Below, one piece after another: positions 25,767 to 37,730 of a DNA stretch of 64,000 nucleotides. This DNA is from Paramesorhizobium deserti. GTDB lineage: Bacteria; Pseudomonadota; Alphaproteobacteria; Rhizobiales; Rhizobiaceae. Numbering within the stretch: position 1 is the stretch's first letter; each line of letters opens with the position of its first letter. The notes under the pieces were generated by a model that searched no databases, was not told the origin of the DNA, and saw only the letters and a list, made by a program, of their open reading frames with translations. A program made the position numbers and the translations under genes. Location of the stretch: assembly GCF_001558695.1 (NCBI RefSeq), contig NZ_LNTU01000012.1, positions 310,001 through 374,000 on the forward strand, given 5' to 3'.

Positions 25767-27080
25767 ATGAGCGCTCCGCGCGTCAGCTTCGTTTCTCTCG
25801 GCTGCCCGAAGGCACTTGTCGATTCCGAACGTATCATCACCAGCCTCCGCTCCGAGGGCTACGAGATTTCGCGCAAGCATGACGGCGCCGACCTCGTGAT
25901 CGTCAATACATGTGGCTTTCTCGATTCCGCGCGCGATGAATCGCTCGAAGCGATCGGTCTGGCGCTCAATGAAAACGGCAAGGTCATCGTCACCGGCTGC
26001 CTTGGTGCAGAGCCCGATGTCATCCGCGAAAAGCATCCCAACGTGCTGGCGATCACCGGACCGCAGGCCTATGAGAGCGTCATGACGGCGGTACACGAGG
26101 CCGCCCCGCCCGTGCATGATCCGTTCGTCGATCTGGTGCCGCCGCAGGGCGTCAAGCTGACGCCGCGCCATTATGCCTATCTCAAGATTTCGGAAGGCTG
26201 CTCCAATCGCTGCTCCTTCTGCATCATTCCGGCGCTGCGCGGCGATCTGGTGTCCCGTCCTGCCGCGGACGTGCTGCGCGAAGCGGAGCGGCTTGTGAAG
26301 GCCGGCGTCAAGGAAATCCTCGTTATCTCGCAGGATACCAGCGCCTATGGCGTCGATATCAAATATCAGGAAAGCGTCTGGCAGGACCGTCAGGTGCGCG
26401 CCAAGTTCATCGATCTGGCGCGCGAGCTGGGCGAGATGGGCGCTTGGGTGCGGATGCACTACGTCTACCCCTACCCGCATGTGGACGAGGTCATTCCGCT
26501 GATGGCGGAAGGCAAGATCCTGCCCTATCTCGACATTCCCTTCCAGCACGCCTCTCCTCAAGTGCTGAAATCCATGCGCCGCCCGGCGCATCAGGAGAAG
26601 ACTTCGCGCCGCATTCAGGCCTGGCGCGAGACCTGTCCGGACCTCGCCGTCCGCTCCACCTTCATCGTCGGTTTCCCCGGCGAGACGGAGGAGGATTTCG
26701 AAATGCTGCTCGACTGGCTCGACGAGGCGAAGATCGACCGCGCCGGCTGCTTCAAATATGAGGCGGTGAAGGGTGCGAAGGCCAATGATCTCGGCCTGGA
26801 GATGGTGCCGGAGGAGGTCAAGGAAAGCCGCTGGCATCGCTTCATGGCCAAGCAGCAGCAGATTTCGGCAAATCTCCTGAAGAAGAAGGTCGGCAAGCGC
26901 CTGCCCGTGATCATCGACGAGGCCAACGGCACTGTTGCCAAAGGCCGCACGCGTTATGACGCGCCGGAGATCGACGGTTCCGTGCATATCCAGTCGCGGC
27001 GTCCCTTGCGCGTCGGCGATATCGTCACCGTCAAGATCGAGCAGAGCGATGCCTACGATCTGCACGGGATGGCCGTCTGA
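25767..27080 (+). CDS. rimO: Ribosomal protein S12 methylthiotransferase RimO
   Basis: A 437-residue radical-SAM enzyme that adds a methylthio group to the conserved aspartate of ribosomal protein S12. It has an N-terminal UPF0004 domain with cysteines in [17 protein letters not shown] and TGCLGAE. The radical-SAM cluster motif is Cys145/Cys149/Cys152 (GCSNRCSFC). A C-terminal TRAM domain follows. [10 protein letters not shown] near the N-terminus and the lack of MiaB-specific features favour RimO over MiaB. The stop overlaps the ATG of the next acetyltransferase gene. Confidence 0.94.
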   Translation: MSAPRVSFVSLGCPKALVDSERIITSLRSEGYEISRKHDGADLVIVNTCGFLDSARDESLEAIGLALNENGKVIVTGCLGAEPDVIREKHPNVLAITGPQAYESVMTAVHEAAPPVHDPFVDLVPPQGVKLTPRHYAYLKISEGCSNRCSFCIIPALRGDLVSRPAADVLREAERLVKAGVKEILVISQDTSAYGVDIKYQESVWQDRQVRAKFIDLARELGEMGAWVRMHYVYPYPHVDEVIPLMAEGKILPYLDIPFQHASPQVLKSMRRPAHQEKTSRRIQAWRETCPDLAVRSTFIVGFPGETEEDFEMLLDWLDEAKIDRAGCFKYEAVKGAKANDLGLEMVPEEVKESRWHRFMAKQQQISANLLKKKVGKRLPVIIDEANGTVAKGRTRYDAPEIDGSVHIQSRRPLRVGDIVTVKIEQSDAYDLHGMAV

Positions 27081-27550
27081 TGCAGGAAGATCAGGCTTCA
27101 CTGACATTCAGGAAAGCCGTCTTCAGCGACCTGCCCGAAATCGTGGCGATGCTGGCCGACGATGAGCTAGGCGCCAGGCGGGAGGACACGACCCTCCCCT
27201 TGCGCGCGGAATATCTCAAGGCATTCGAAGCCATCAATCAGGATCCCAACCAGTTTCTCGCCGTTGCGGAAGCGGGAGGCAAGGTTGTCGGCTGCCTGCA
27301 GATCACCTTCATTCCCGGCCTGTCGCGGATCGGCCTCTGGCGCGGCCAGATCGAAAGCGTGCGCATCTCGCGCGATTTCCGCGGCGGCGGCATCGGCCGC
27401 AAGATGATCACCTGGGCGATCGAGCAGTGCCGGGCGCGCAATTGCGGTACAGTCCAGCTGACGACAGACAAATTGCGCCTGGATGCCCACCGCTTCTACA
27501 AATCCCTGGGCTTCATCGACAGCCATGAGGGCATGAAGCTGACGCTTTAG
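27080..27550 (+). CDS. GNAT family N-acetyltransferase
   Basis: A 156-residue acetyl-CoA-dependent transferase. The GNAT core is clear: ESVRISRDFRGGGIGRKMITWAIEQCR gives the acetyl-CoA loop (R-G-G-G-I-G), and HRFYKSLGFIDSHEGMK is the usual C-terminal motif. The ATG shares its first base with the end of the rimO stop, so it is probably co-translated with rimO. The substrate is unknown. It is convergent with another GNAT gene 12 bases downstream; the two differ too much to be recent duplicates. Confidence 0.88.
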   Translation: MQEDQASLTFRKAVFSDLPEIVAMLADDELGARREDTTLPLRAEYLKAFEAINQDPNQFLAVAEAGGKVVGCLQITFIPGLSRIGLWRGQIESVRISRDFRGGGIGRKMITWAIEQCRARNCGTVQLTTDKLRLDAHRFYKSLGFIDSHEGMKLTL

Positions 27551-27561
27551 ATGAGAAGCGC

Positions 27562-28104
27562 TTACAGACGGAGCCGGGCCATGTTCAGCGCGTCGACATA
27601 TCGGCCGGCTTTGAACGCAAAAGCACGGCTAACGCCTTCCTGTTCGAAGCCGAACTTCTCATAGAGGCGGATCGCCGGTTCATTATCGACATATACGTTG
27701 AGTTCAAGGCGTTTCAGCGCCAGCCAGTTGTCGGCCGCATCGGTGAGCGCCCCCAGCAGGGCCGTCCCGATCCCCCTGCCCTGATAATCATCATGCACGC
27801 CTATGGCGACCCAGGCGGCGTGAGAACGGCGCCCGGGATACCGGTTAAGGCTTGCATATCCGACGAGGCAGCCGTCAAGCTCAGCAACGATGCTGAGCCC
27901 ATCCACACCCTGGTTTTCCAGCCATTTCCGGGTCCATTCGACGGAGTGGTACGGTAGCCGCAACGTCCCTGCCCGGAACCTCGGCAGGTTGATGAGCGCG
28001 GTCAGGGCCTCGCAGTCCTCGGCTCGTGCCGCACGCAGGGAAAGATTCACGGCGCCGGCATGGGGCCGAATGTTGCGGTTCGCAGGATCGTCTTCAGAAA
28101 TCAT
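27562..28104 (-). CDS. GNAT family N-acetyltransferase (RimJ/RimL/PAT-like)
   Basis: A 180-residue acetyltransferase from the ATG at 28104 (MISEDDPANRNIRPH), with GGAG 7 bases upstream; an ATG at 28143 would add 13 residues without support. The acetyl-CoA loop is VHDDYQGRGIGTALLGALTDAAD, and the C-terminal part reads LELNVYVDNEPAIRLYEKFGFEQEGV. The pattern suits the branch containing phosphinothricin or ribosomal-protein acetyltransferases, but the substrate cannot be read from sequence. Confidence 0.88.
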   Translation of the reverse strand: MISEDDPANRNIRPHAGAVNLSLRAARAEDCEALTALINLPRFRAGTLRLPYHSVEWTRKWLENQGVDGLSIVAELDGCLVGYASLNRYPGRRSHAAWVAIGVHDDYQGRGIGTALLGALTDAADNWLALKRLELNVYVDNEPAIRLYEKFGFEQEGVSRAFAFKAGRYVDALNMARLRL

Positions 28105-28557
28105 TTTCGCTCTCCAATTCAGCCAAGGAGAGCGGCGGGGCATGACCCTGCTCGGCCTTGGCAGGGTTCACAGGGCTATGGACGCGCGGCTAATACGACA
28201 CGAATCCTGCTCCCCCTTTCCGAAGCATGGTTATAAAGGTCATTATTGAAATTCGCACTACCATAGGATGCGTTATACCACTCAGGCGCGCCATGCAATC
28301 TCCGCCATTGCGCCTTCGCTTGCACTGCGCATCACCAACCCCTCCCCCCTCCGACGCATTTTTTCTCGACCTAGCCGCCATGGACAGGCATTCTTGAGGA
28401 ACATTTGCCCCTTTGGATGATTCCGAAGGAGGCAATCTCCGGAAGTGCGTAGCCAGACCTCGATCCTATCAAGCCCGGCCAGATTCTTGGAGTATCCCAT
28501 GCCTGAAAGCCCGACGAGCGCCACCCTGTCTTCCAACCGAGCGGAGGGGCAATCGGC
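28105..28557. other. Gene-free stretch before cydA
   Basis: I see no convincing gene here. A 57-codon plus-strand ORF near 28229 lacks an RBS and protein-like composition. No FNR/FixK-type TTGAT-N4-ATCAA site is present. The cydA Shine-Dalgarno (GCGGAGG) is the only clear signal. Confidence 0.4.
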
Positions 28558-29976
28558 ATGTTCGGGCTGACCGCACTGGAACTGGCGCGCATCCAGTTCG
28601 GCTTCACCATCTCCTTCCACATCATCTTTCCAGCCATCACCATCGGTCTTGCCAGCTATCTGGTGGTGCTGGAAGGCCTGTGGCTGTGGAAGCGCGACGA
28701 GGTCTATCGCGACCTCTATCATTTCTGGCTGAAGGTTTTCGCCATCAACTTCGCCATGGGCGTCGTCTCGGGCCTCGTCATGGCCTATCAGTTCGGCACC
28801 AACTGGAGTTATTTCTCGGCCTTCGCCGGCAGCATCACCGGGCCGCTTCTCACCTATGAGGTGCTGACCGCCTTTTTCCTCGAGGCAGGCTTCCTCGGCG
28901 TCATGCTCTTCGGCTGGAACAAGGTCGGCCCCGGCCTGCACTGGTTCGCCACCATCATGGTGGCGGGCGGGACGATCATCTCCACCTTCTGGATCCTCGC
29001 TTCCAACAGCTGGATGCAGACGCCGCAGGGCTTCGAGATCATTGATGGCCGGGTGGTGCCCGTCGACTGGCTGAAGGTCATCTTCAACCCGTCCTTCCCC
29101 TTCCGGCTGGCGCATATGACGGTCGCCGCCTATCTCGCCACCGCGCTTTTCGTCGGCGCTTCCGGCGCCTGGCACCTTTTGCGCCGCGACGACACGCGCG
29201 CGACCCGCACCATGCTCTCCATGGCCATGTGGATGATCGCAATCGTCGCACCCATCCAGATCGCCATCGGCGATGCCCACGGGCTCAACACGCTCAAGCA
29301 CCAGCCGGCCAAGATCGCCGCCGTCGAGGGCCATTGGGAGAACAAGCCAGGCGAATCGGTGCCGCTCATTCTTTTCGGCTGGCCTGACATGGAGGCCGAG
29401 ACGACCCGTTATGCCATCGAGATCCCCGAACTCGGCAGCCTCATCCTGACGCATGAATGGGGCGGCACGATTCCGGGCCTCAAGGAATTCGCACCCGAGG
29501 ACAGGCCGAATTCCACCATCGTGTTCTGGACCTTCCGCATCATGGTAGGGCTGGGCTTTCTCATGCTGTTCCTCGGCCTGATCAGCCTGTGGCTGCGCTA
29601 CAGGAACCAGCTTTATCAGTCGAAGCCGTTCCTGCGTTTCGCCCTGGCCATGGGGCCTTCCGGCCTGATCGCCATACTGGCGGGATGGTACACCACCGAG
29701 ATTGGCCGTCAGCCCTGGGTGGTCTACGGCATCATGCGCACCAAGGACGCCGTCTCCGACCATTCGGTGCTCGCCATGTCCGCCACGCTCGGCCTGTTCA
29801 TCGTGATGTACTTCGCTGTCTTCGGAACGGGCGTCAGCTATATGCTGAAGCTGGTGGCGAAGGGGCCGGACACCTTCGTGGATACCCGCGAACAGGGCCA
29901 GACCGAGCGCGCCGCGCGGCCGCTCTCCGCCGCGCCCGACGACATCGATCCTGCTCCTGACAGAACTGGGGATTAA
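28558..29976 (+). CDS. cydA: Cytochrome bd-type (probably cyanide-insensitive) ubiquinol oxidase subunit I
   Basis: A 472-residue membrane subunit that oxidises ubiquinol and carries hemes b558, b595 and d. It starts MFGLTALELARIQFGFTISFHIIFPAITIG, with the heme-ligand His21 equivalent. It has the quinol-loop residues GLNTLKHQPAKIAAVEGHWE and the short Q-loop seen in CIO-type oxidases, then GWYTTEIGRQPW near the C-terminal half. GGAGG lies upstream. cydB follows after 4 bases and a DUF2474 gene after that. No cydDC assembly transporter is nearby. The symbol cioA would be equally proper. Confidence 0.93.
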   Translation: MFGLTALELARIQFGFTISFHIIFPAITIGLASYLVVLEGLWLWKRDEVYRDLYHFWLKVFAINFAMGVVSGLVMAYQFGTNWSYFSAFAGSITGPLLTYEVLTAFFLEAGFLGVMLFGWNKVGPGLHWFATIMVAGGTIISTFWILASNSWMQTPQGFEIIDGRVVPVDWLKVIFNPSFPFRLAHMTVAAYLATALFVGASGAWHLLRRDDTRATRTMLSMAMWMIAIVAPIQIAIGDAHGLNTLKHQPAKIAAVEGHWENKPGESVPLILFGWPDMEAETTRYAIEIPELGSLILTHEWGGTIPGLKEFAPEDRPNSTIVFWTFRIMVGLGFLMLFLGLISLWLRYRNQLYQSKPFLRFALAMGPSGLIAILAGWYTTEIGRQPWVVYGIMRTKDAVSDHSVLAMSATLGLFIVMYFAVFGTGVSYMLKLVAKGPDTFVDTREQGQTERAARPLSAAPDDIDPAPDRTGD

Positions 29977-29980
29977 CATC

Positions 29981-30988
29981 ATGGGCATCGATCTTCCGCT
30001 TATCTGGGCCATCATCATCGCCTTCGGGCTGATGATGTATGTCATCATGGACGGGTTCGATCTCGGGATCGGCATTATCTTTCCCTTCATCCCCGACCGC
30101 ACCGACCGGGACACCATGGTCAATACCGTCGCCCCCGTCTGGGACGGCAACGAGACATGGCTCGCCATGGGCGGCGCGGGGCTGCTGGCGGCCTTTCCGC
30201 TCGCCTATTCCGTCGTCCTCTCCGCGCTCTACCTGCCGGCGGTGCTGATGCTCGCCGGCCTGATCTGGCGCGGCGTCGCCTTCGAGTTCCGCTTCAAGTC
30301 GGACGAGGCGCACAAGCCCTTCTGGGACAAGGCCTTCGCCTGGGGCTCCTATATCGCCACCATCTCGCAGGGCATGATCCTGGGTTCCTTCATCAACGGC
30401 TTCGAGGTGGTCGACGGCGCCTATCGCGGCGGCGCGCTCGACTGGATAAGCCCGTTCAGCCTGTTCACTGGCGTTGCCCTCGTCGTCGCCTATGCGCTTC
30501 TCGGCTGCACCTGGCTGATCATGAAGACCGAGGGACCGCTGCAGCAGGAAATGCGAAAGCTGGCAAAGCCCGGCGTGCTGGCGCTGCTCGTGATGATCGG
30601 CATCGTCAGCATATGGACGCCGCTCGCCCATCCAGCCGTTGCCGCCCGCTGGTTCTCCTTGCCAAACATGTTCTATTTCGCCCCCGTCCCCGTGCTGGTG
30701 ATCGCCGTGACATGGGCGATGCTCCGCCTGCTCAAGGGCGAGCCGCATGCCTCACCGTTCCTTCTGACGCTGCTGCTTCTGTTTCTAGGCTATAGCGGCC
30801 TCGCCATCAGCCTGTGGCCGAACATCATCCCGCCTTCTATCTCCATCTGGGATGCGGCGGCGCCGCCGCAGAGCATGGGCTTCACCCTGGTCGGCGCGCT
30901 GTTCATCATTCCCTTCATTCTCGCCTATACGGCATGGTCCTATTATGTCTTCCGCGGCAAGGTCAGGGCCGGCGAGGGTTATCACTGA
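29981..30988 (+). CDS. cydB: Cytochrome bd-type ubiquinol oxidase subunit II
   Basis: A 335-residue partner of CydA with eight to nine membrane segments. MGIDLPLIWAIIIAFGLMMYVIMDGFDLGIG and PVWDGNETWLAMGGAGLLAAFPLAYS are the conserved CydB opening. It begins 4 bases after cydA. Its stop overlaps the ATG of the DUF2474 gene (ATGA-type overlap), so all three products are probably made together. Confidence 0.93.
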   Translation: MGIDLPLIWAIIIAFGLMMYVIMDGFDLGIGIIFPFIPDRTDRDTMVNTVAPVWDGNETWLAMGGAGLLAAFPLAYSVVLSALYLPAVLMLAGLIWRGVAFEFRFKSDEAHKPFWDKAFAWGSYIATISQGMILGSFINGFEVVDGAYRGGALDWISPFSLFTGVALVVAYALLGCTWLIMKTEGPLQQEMRKLAKPGVLALLVMIGIVSIWTPLAHPAVAARWFSLPNMFYFAPVPVLVIAVTWAMLRLLKGEPHASPFLLTLLLLFLGYSGLAISLWPNIIPPSISIWDAAAPPQSMGFTLVGALFIIPFILAYTAWSYYVFRGKVRAGEGYH

Positions 30989-31134
30989 TGCCGCAGAGCC
31001 CGACGATCACCAAACGCCTGTGGCTGCGCCGTTTGGGCTGGCTGGTGCTCATATGGAGTTTAAGCGTGGCGGCGCTTGGCCTGGTGGCATGGCTGTTCCG
31101 CGTCTTCATGGGGCTTGCTGGGCTGACCTTGTGA
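30988..31134 (+). CDS. DUF2474 small membrane subunit of the bd-type oxidase
   Basis: A 48-residue protein, MPQSPTITKRLWLRRLGWLV..., with a basic N-terminus and one long membrane helix (about residues 18-42). Its ATG overlaps the cydB stop. DUF2474 proteins regularly follow CIO-type cydAB genes and are thought to play a role like CydX, stabilising the complex. Position, length and topology all fit. Confidence 0.85.
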   Translation: MPQSPTITKRLWLRRLGWLVLIWSLSVAALGLVAWLFRVFMGLAGLTL

Positions 31135-31158
31135 TATCGGCGGGAGGGAGAAAAACGG

Positions 31159-31443
31159 ATGGATCGTAATAAAACGGCAGTGCTGGCACGGATCACCGGA
31201 AAGGTGCAGGGCGTGAGCTTCCGCATGTGGGCACGCGCCGAAGCCATGAAGCTGGGTCTGACCGGCTGGGTGCGCAACGAGAAGGATGGTTCGGTGAAGG
31301 CCCTGATCGCCGGGCCGGAAGAGGCTGTATCGACCATGCTGAAGCGGCTTCGCCAGGGGCCACCGGGCGCCTCCGTCTCCGGTGTCGTCTCCGAGAAGGC
31401 CGATCCCGACGAATGGCCGGAGACCTTCAGCATTACGGGGTAG
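31159..31443 (+). CDS. acyP: Acylphosphatase
   Basis: A 94-residue alpha/beta sandwich enzyme that hydrolyses acyl phosphates. The catalytic Arg22 lies in [13 protein letters not shown] and Asn40 in [14 protein letters not shown], the two family signatures. It starts 24 bases after the DUF2474 gene with GGGAGGGAG upstream, so it could be on the same transcript. A 13-base-arm inverted repeat follows at 31483. Confidence 0.93.
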   Translation: MDRNKTAVLARITGKVQGVSFRMWARAEAMKLGLTGWVRNEKDGSVKALIAGPEEAVSTMLKRLRQGPPGASVSGVVSEKADPDEWPETFSITG

Positions 31444-31482
31444 GCTATAAATCTTCTGCACCGTTGGTGTTGCTGTAAAGAC

Positions 31483-31523
31483 GAGGAATGGATCCGAGTG
31501 ACAAGCACTGGGATCCATTCCTC
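31483..31523. repeat. Inverted repeat with perfect 13-base arms
   Basis: GAGGAATGGATCC (31483-31495) and GGATCCATTCCTC (31511-31523) pair exactly across 15 bases. The GGAATGGATCC block also flanks the REP-like palindromes at 37597 and 50867. It may end the cyd-acyP transcript, although no T run follows. Confidence 0.6.
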
Positions 31524-31571
31524 ACCCTTTCCACTGCCTCAACGGCGCAGAACGGCCCAGCAGTTCACCCC

Positions 31572-31602
31572 TTGACCTTCCCACGATTGGAAACCCTATC
31601 TT
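31572..31602 (+). promoter_or_regulatory. CueR-type promoter of the copper ATPase gene
   Basis: TTGACC (31572-31577) and TATCTT (31597-31602) are separated by 19 bases, the long spacer of MerR-family promoters. The spacer contains TTCC-N7-GGAA, and with the -35 it gives ACCTTCC...GGAA as in CueR sites. No cueR gene is in the window. Confidence 0.65.
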
Positions 31603-31633
31603 GCACTCACTTGAGAAAATGAAAGGGTGAATC

Positions 31634-34003
<2,370 letters not shown>

Positions 34004-34052
34004 ATACGAAGAGTGACCGCCCGGAAGCCGGAGCAGGCTTTCGGGCGGATAT

Positions 34053-35537
34053 TCAGTGACCGAATGCACGCTCCAGCGCGGCGGGATCGTTGTGGACGGC
34101 GAGCTTGTCCATGATGGTGGCGCTTGCCTCGTTCATCCCGACCACCTCGACCTCGACATCCTCTTTCCGGAATTTCAGAACCGCCCGATCGATCGCTCCC
34201 ACTCCGGTCAGGTCCCATATATGGGCGTGCGTGACGTCGATGCGCACGCGATCCAGATCCTCGCGGAAATCGAGGGAATTGAGGAAATCGTCCGCCGTGG
34301 CAAAGAAGAGCTGTCCAAGGACGGTATAGGTCCGCGTGCGGCCATCTTCCGAGAGCTCCGAGCGCATCCCGAAAATCTGCGCCACCTTCCAGGCAAAGAA
34401 GATGCCCGAGAGCAGCACCCCGACACCAACGCCGAGCGCCAGATTGTGCGTGCCGACCACGGTGATCACGGTCGCCAGCATGACGATGCTGGAGCGGCGG
34501 GGATGTTTGCGCAGATCATTGAGCGACGACCAGGAGAACGTGCCGATCGACACCATGATCATGATGGCCACGAGGGCCGGCATCGGGATGATCCGCACCC
34601 AATCATTGAGAAGCAGAAGCAGAACCAGGAGGAAGGCCCCCGCGACAAAGGCCGAAAGCCTTCCGCGTCCCCCCGACTTCACGTTGATCACCGACTGTCC
34701 GATCATGGCGCAGCCCGCCATGCCGCCCAGGAAACCGGTGCAGAAATTGGCGATGCCCTGGCCGACGCATTCGCGATTCTTGTCGCTCCTGGTGTCGGTC
34801 ATCTGATCGACTATGGAAGCCGTGAGCAGGCTTTCCAGCAGTCCGACCGCGGCCACGCCCACCGAATAGGGGAAAATGATCCAGAGCGTTTCCAGCGTGT
34901 ACGGCACGTCGGGGATAAGGAATGTCGGCAGGCTCGACGGCAGTTCACCGAGATCGCCGACAGTGCGCACATCAACCCCAAGCGCCAGCGACGCGATGGT
35001 CAGCACCACGATGCAGACCAGCGGGGAAGGAACGGCCGTGGTAAGCCGCGGAAAAAGATAGATGATCGCCAGCCCCGCCGCGATCATCGCATAAGTTTCC
35101 CAGGATTTGCCCATCAATTCAGGGAGTTGCGCCATGAAGATGAGAATGGCGAGCGCGTTGACGAATCCCGTGAGAACCGAGCGGGACACGAAGCGCATGA
35201 CATATCCCAACCGGGCAAATCCCGCGAGAACCTGCAGCACACCTGCCAGAATCGTCGCCGCCAGCAGATATTGCAGCCCATGATCGCGCACGAGCGACAC
35301 CATGAGCACGGCGGTTGCGGCCGTCGCAGCGGAAATCATCCCGGGACGGCCGCCGGTGATCGAGATGATCACGGCGATGGAGAACGAAGCATAGAGCCCC
35401 ACCTTGGGATCGACACCGGCGATGATGGAAAACCCGATCGCCTCGGGAATCAGCGCCAGGGCGACAACGATCCCCGCCAGAACGTCGCCCCGTATATTGA
35501 AAAGCCAGTCACGGCGAAAACTATCAATTGAAGACAT
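34053..35537 (-). CDS. SulP family inorganic anion transporter
   Basis: A 494-residue membrane protein of the SulP/SLC26 family, transporting sulfate, bicarbonate or similar anions. The N-terminal signature [33 protein letters not shown] is present, followed by ten or more membrane segments and a C-terminal STAS domain (about residues 380-490, with [18 protein letters not shown]). I start at the ATG at 35537 ([11 protein letters not shown]); an ATG at 35564 would add 9 residues. It is convergent with copA, 49 bases apart. No carbonic anhydrase or cys genes are adjacent, so the anion is open. Confidence 0.9.
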   Translation of the reverse strand: MSSIDSFRRDWLFNIRGDVLAGIVVALALIPEAIGFSIIAGVDPKVGLYASFSIAVIISITGGRPGMISAATAATAVLMVSLVRDHGLQYLLAATILAGVLQVLAGFARLGYVMRFVSRSVLTGFVNALAILIFMAQLPELMGKSWETYAMIAAGLAIIYLFPRLTTAVPSPLVCIVVLTIASLALGVDVRTVGDLGELPSSLPTFLIPDVPYTLETLWIIFPYSVGVAAVGLLESLLTASIVDQMTDTRSDKNRECVGQGIANFCTGFLGGMAGCAMIGQSVINVKSGGRGRLSAFVAGAFLLVLLLLLNDWVRIIPMPALVAIMIMVSIGTFSWSSLNDLRKHPRRSSIVMLATVITVVGTHNLALGVGVGVLLSGIFFAWKVAQIFGMRSELSEDGRTRTYTVLGQLFFATADDFLNSLDFREDLDRVRIDVTHAHIWDLTGVGAIDRAVLKFRKEDVEVEVVGMNEASATIMDKLAVHNDPAALERAFGH

Positions 35538-35705
35538 GAGATCCGAAATGCATAGCAAGGCCACGTCGCATAACGGGCGAACTTGCTGTCAGCTTTGCAG
35601 GTTGTCCGGCGGGTTGGCGGCCGGAAGAGCCACCCGGAGTCGCACCGGGTCCAATCGAATGCCCTTCTATAGCAGAGGATCGCTGCGATGCAACATGGTC
35701 CTGCC

Positions 35706-36119
35706 TCAGAAGAACGTGCCGAGATACGCTGCCGCTTCATCGGAAATGCCGACGATCTTGTTGGTCGCCTGGCGGTAGAATTTGAAATTGAGTTCGGTTC
35801 CGGGCTGGCCGTCATTCCACTCGGTGAGATGTTTGAGCTCGTTGCGCCCCAGCGGCTGCTTCGCCAGGGCGGTGCGCCGGATAGCGAGCGTGACACGCGG
35901 CGTTTGCCGGGCGATGCCGGGTTTCTTGGCAACCCCGTCGGCGGAGGTGACAACGCCGCGAGCGACAAGCCCGTGCCCGCCCTCGTTCTCGCTCACAAAC
36001 AGGAAAATGGTATCGCCTCTGGCGATATGCTTGCCGCCATACATCGTCTTTTGAGCGGTGAACATGAGTGTTTCCGCCTCTGGATTGCTTATCTCGGCCT
36101 TGATCGCGAATGCCGCCAT
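35706..36119 (-). CDS. Hypothetical protein, possible PUA/EVE-like fold
   Basis: A 137-residue soluble protein from the ATG at 36119 ([18 protein letters not shown]); ATGs at 36128 and 36281 are also in frame, and the last would run past the end of the neighbouring transporter gene. It contains [28 protein letters not shown], a strand-turn-strand pattern like that of EVE/ASCH domain proteins, and ends ...[14 protein letters not shown] cannot confirm the family. It follows the cation transporter gene on the same strand at 124 bases. Confidence 0.65.
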   Translation of the reverse strand: MAAFAIKAEISNPEAETLMFTAQKTMYGGKHIARGDTIFLFVSENEGGHGLVARGVVTSADGVAKKPGIARQTPRVTLAIRRTALAKQPLGRNELKHLTEWNDGQPGTELNFKFYRQATNKIVGISDEAAAYLGTFF

Positions 36120-36243
36120 TCGAGCCATTCCAGGAGCCTGCCAGATATCCCGCTTCTCCGCCCATTGTGTATGATCAAGAACCGTTGCTGCAACCCTGCA
36201 TCGGCCCCGGACAACGGGCGGAGAGCAGATAATCGCCGTTTCC

Positions 36244-36981
36244 TCACTCGGCCGCGGCCGGATGAACGCGCTGCTCCTCACGGTACTCGCTCCATGCCTG
36301 CCGCAGGATCTGGATGGAGGAGGTCAGGAATATGCCAGCCATCAGCGCGGCCACCGCCAGGTCCGGCCAAGCGGTCTTCGTGCCCCAGACGCCGAGCGCG
36401 GCCGCCATCACCACCACATTGCCGATCGCGTCGTTGCGCGAGCAGAGCCAGACCGAGCGGACATTGGCGTCGCCGTCCTTATAGGGCCGCAGCAACAGGA
36501 CGGAGCCGAGATTGGCGGCGAGCGCCATGAAGCCGATCACGCCCATCACCTCCGCGCTGGGGAGCCCCAGGACAAGCGTGTGATAGACGGTCGAGCCGAA
36601 GACCCATAGGGCCATGAGCGAGAGCGACAGCCCCTTGAACAATGCCGCCGTCGCCCGCGTGCGCAGGGAGGCACCGATGACGGCAAGGCTGAGGCCATAG
36701 GTGATCGTGTCGGCGAGGAAATCGAGCGCATCGGCTTTCAGCGCCTGCGAGCCCGCCAGCTGGCCCGCCACCATCTCGGTCAGGAACATCGCCCCGTTAA
36801 TGGCGATGACGGTCCATAAAATCCGCTTGTAGCGCATGTCCATGCCGTCGAAAACCGGCACGCCGCCAGAACAGCAGGCATCCCCGGCATGGTGATGCGC
36901 CGCGGCTTTCTTACCGGGCAGGACAAGCGCCGGCGGGGCGCAGATTCTGTCTTTTTTGTGGTCGCAGCACTGATCATTCAT
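36244..36981 (-). CDS. CDF-like cation transporter lacking the C-terminal domain
   Basis: A 245-residue membrane protein of the cation diffusion facilitator superfamily, probably exporting a divalent metal (Zn, Cd or Co). The N-terminus is Cys/His-rich (CCDHKK, HHHAGDACC), followed by six membrane segments. TM2 carries ADALDFLAD (Asp-x3-Asp style), while the TM5 site reads SRNDAIGN rather than the usual His-x3-Asp. The protein ends right after TM6 (EYREEQRVHPAAAE), so the usual cytosolic CDF domain is missing. It is divergent from a MerR regulator, with a 19-bp-spacer promoter between them. Confidence 0.85.
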   Translation of the reverse strand: MNDQCCDHKKDRICAPPALVLPGKKAAAHHHAGDACCSGGVPVFDGMDMRYKRILWTVIAINGAMFLTEMVAGQLAGSQALKADALDFLADTITYGLSLAVIGASLRTRATAALFKGLSLSLMALWVFGSTVYHTLVLGLPSAEVMGVIGFMALAANLGSVLLLRPYKDGDANVRSVWLCSRNDAIGNVVVMAAALGVWGTKTAWPDLAVAALMAGIFLTSSIQILRQAWSEYREEQRVHPAAAE

Positions 36982-37004
36982 GAATGGTCTCCTTTAATGA
37001 AGGG

Positions 37005-37035
37005 ACCCTACTTCCTATAGTGACTATAGGTTCAA
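37005..37035 (-). promoter_or_regulatory. MerR-type promoter/operator for the cation transporter
   Basis: On the minus strand TTGAAC (37035-37030) and TAGGGT (37010-37005) are 19 bases apart. The spacer overlaps the palindrome CCTATAGTGACTATAGG (37014-37030). This is the classic under-twisted MerR/CadR/ZntR-type promoter, with CTATAG half-sites as in metal-responsive members. Confidence 0.75.
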
Positions 37036-37047
37036 GAGGTTTTTTCG

Positions 37048-37473
37048 ATGGATTTCTCGATTGGTGAACTTTCCCGCCGCACCGGGGTAAAAGTGCCGAC
37101 CATCCGCTATTACGAGCAGATCGGGCTGTTGCCTTCGCCGCCGCGCACCGAAGGCCAGCAGCGGCGCTATGGCAAGGATGCCGTGTCGCGGCTCGCCTTC
37201 ATCCGCCATGCACGCGAACTGGGCTTCGAGCTCGATGCCATCCGCGCGCTTCTCTCGCTGCAGGACAATCCGGATCAGTCCTGCGCGGCGGCAGACACAA
37301 TCGCCAAGGACCGTCTCGTCGAAGTCGAACGGCGCATCGCCGCCCTCACCGCATTGCGGACGGAATTGCGCCGGATGATCGATGAATGCGCCTGCGGCCG
37401 GGTTGCCGAATGCCGCGTCATCGAAACCCTTGCCGATACAAGCCATAGCCATGGCCGGCTGGCCGAGGGGTGA
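37048..37473 (+). CDS. MerR family metal-responsive regulator (CadR/ZntR/PbrR-like)
   Basis: A 141-residue regulator: MDFSIGELSRRTGVKVPTIRYYEQIGLLPSPPRTEGQQRRYG is the MerR winged helix. A dimerisation coiled coil follows, and the metal site comes from Cys in DNPDQSCAAAD (about residue 79) and CACGRVAEC near residues 113-121. That cysteine pattern suits Zn/Cd/Pb sensors rather than CueR. It is divergent from the CDF-like transporter and is expected to activate it from the operator at 37005-37035. Confidence 0.9.
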   Translation: MDFSIGELSRRTGVKVPTIRYYEQIGLLPSPPRTEGQQRRYGKDAVSRLAFIRHARELGFELDAIRALLSLQDNPDQSCAAADTIAKDRLVEVERRIAALTALRTELRRMIDECACGRVAECRVIETLADTSHSHGRLAEG

Positions 37474-37596
37474 AGCGGCTCATGTTTTGATGGAATCGCA
37501 GCGCGCCCCTCTGGGCTGCTGCTATTTATATGAAGTGTTTTCGAGCATGATGCCGAAACTGCAAAGCGGTTTTCCGTTTTGACCGTTCCGGAATGG

Positions 37597-37619
37597 ATCA
37601 TCGGGGCAAGCCCGATGAT
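37597..37619. repeat. REP-like palindrome, variant
   Basis: ATCATCGGG, a short centre and CCCGATGAT, preceded by CCGGAATGG. It is paired with the inverted copy at 37731, as the copies at 50867 and 50992 are paired. Confidence 0.7.
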
Positions 37620-37730
37620 GACGAGTGTGGGGACGGAGGCGGCTAATGGCAGACGTTGTGACCGACATTTTGTCAGCCTGTTTGGCAGGCACTGTGGCAG
37701 AAGATGAGTGTTTCCATCCCTCCCTTCGTC

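Noticed and set aside
28229-28402. 57-codon plus-strand ORF before cydA
   Set aside because: No ribosome-binding site, skewed Pro/Arg composition, and no continuity with cydA.
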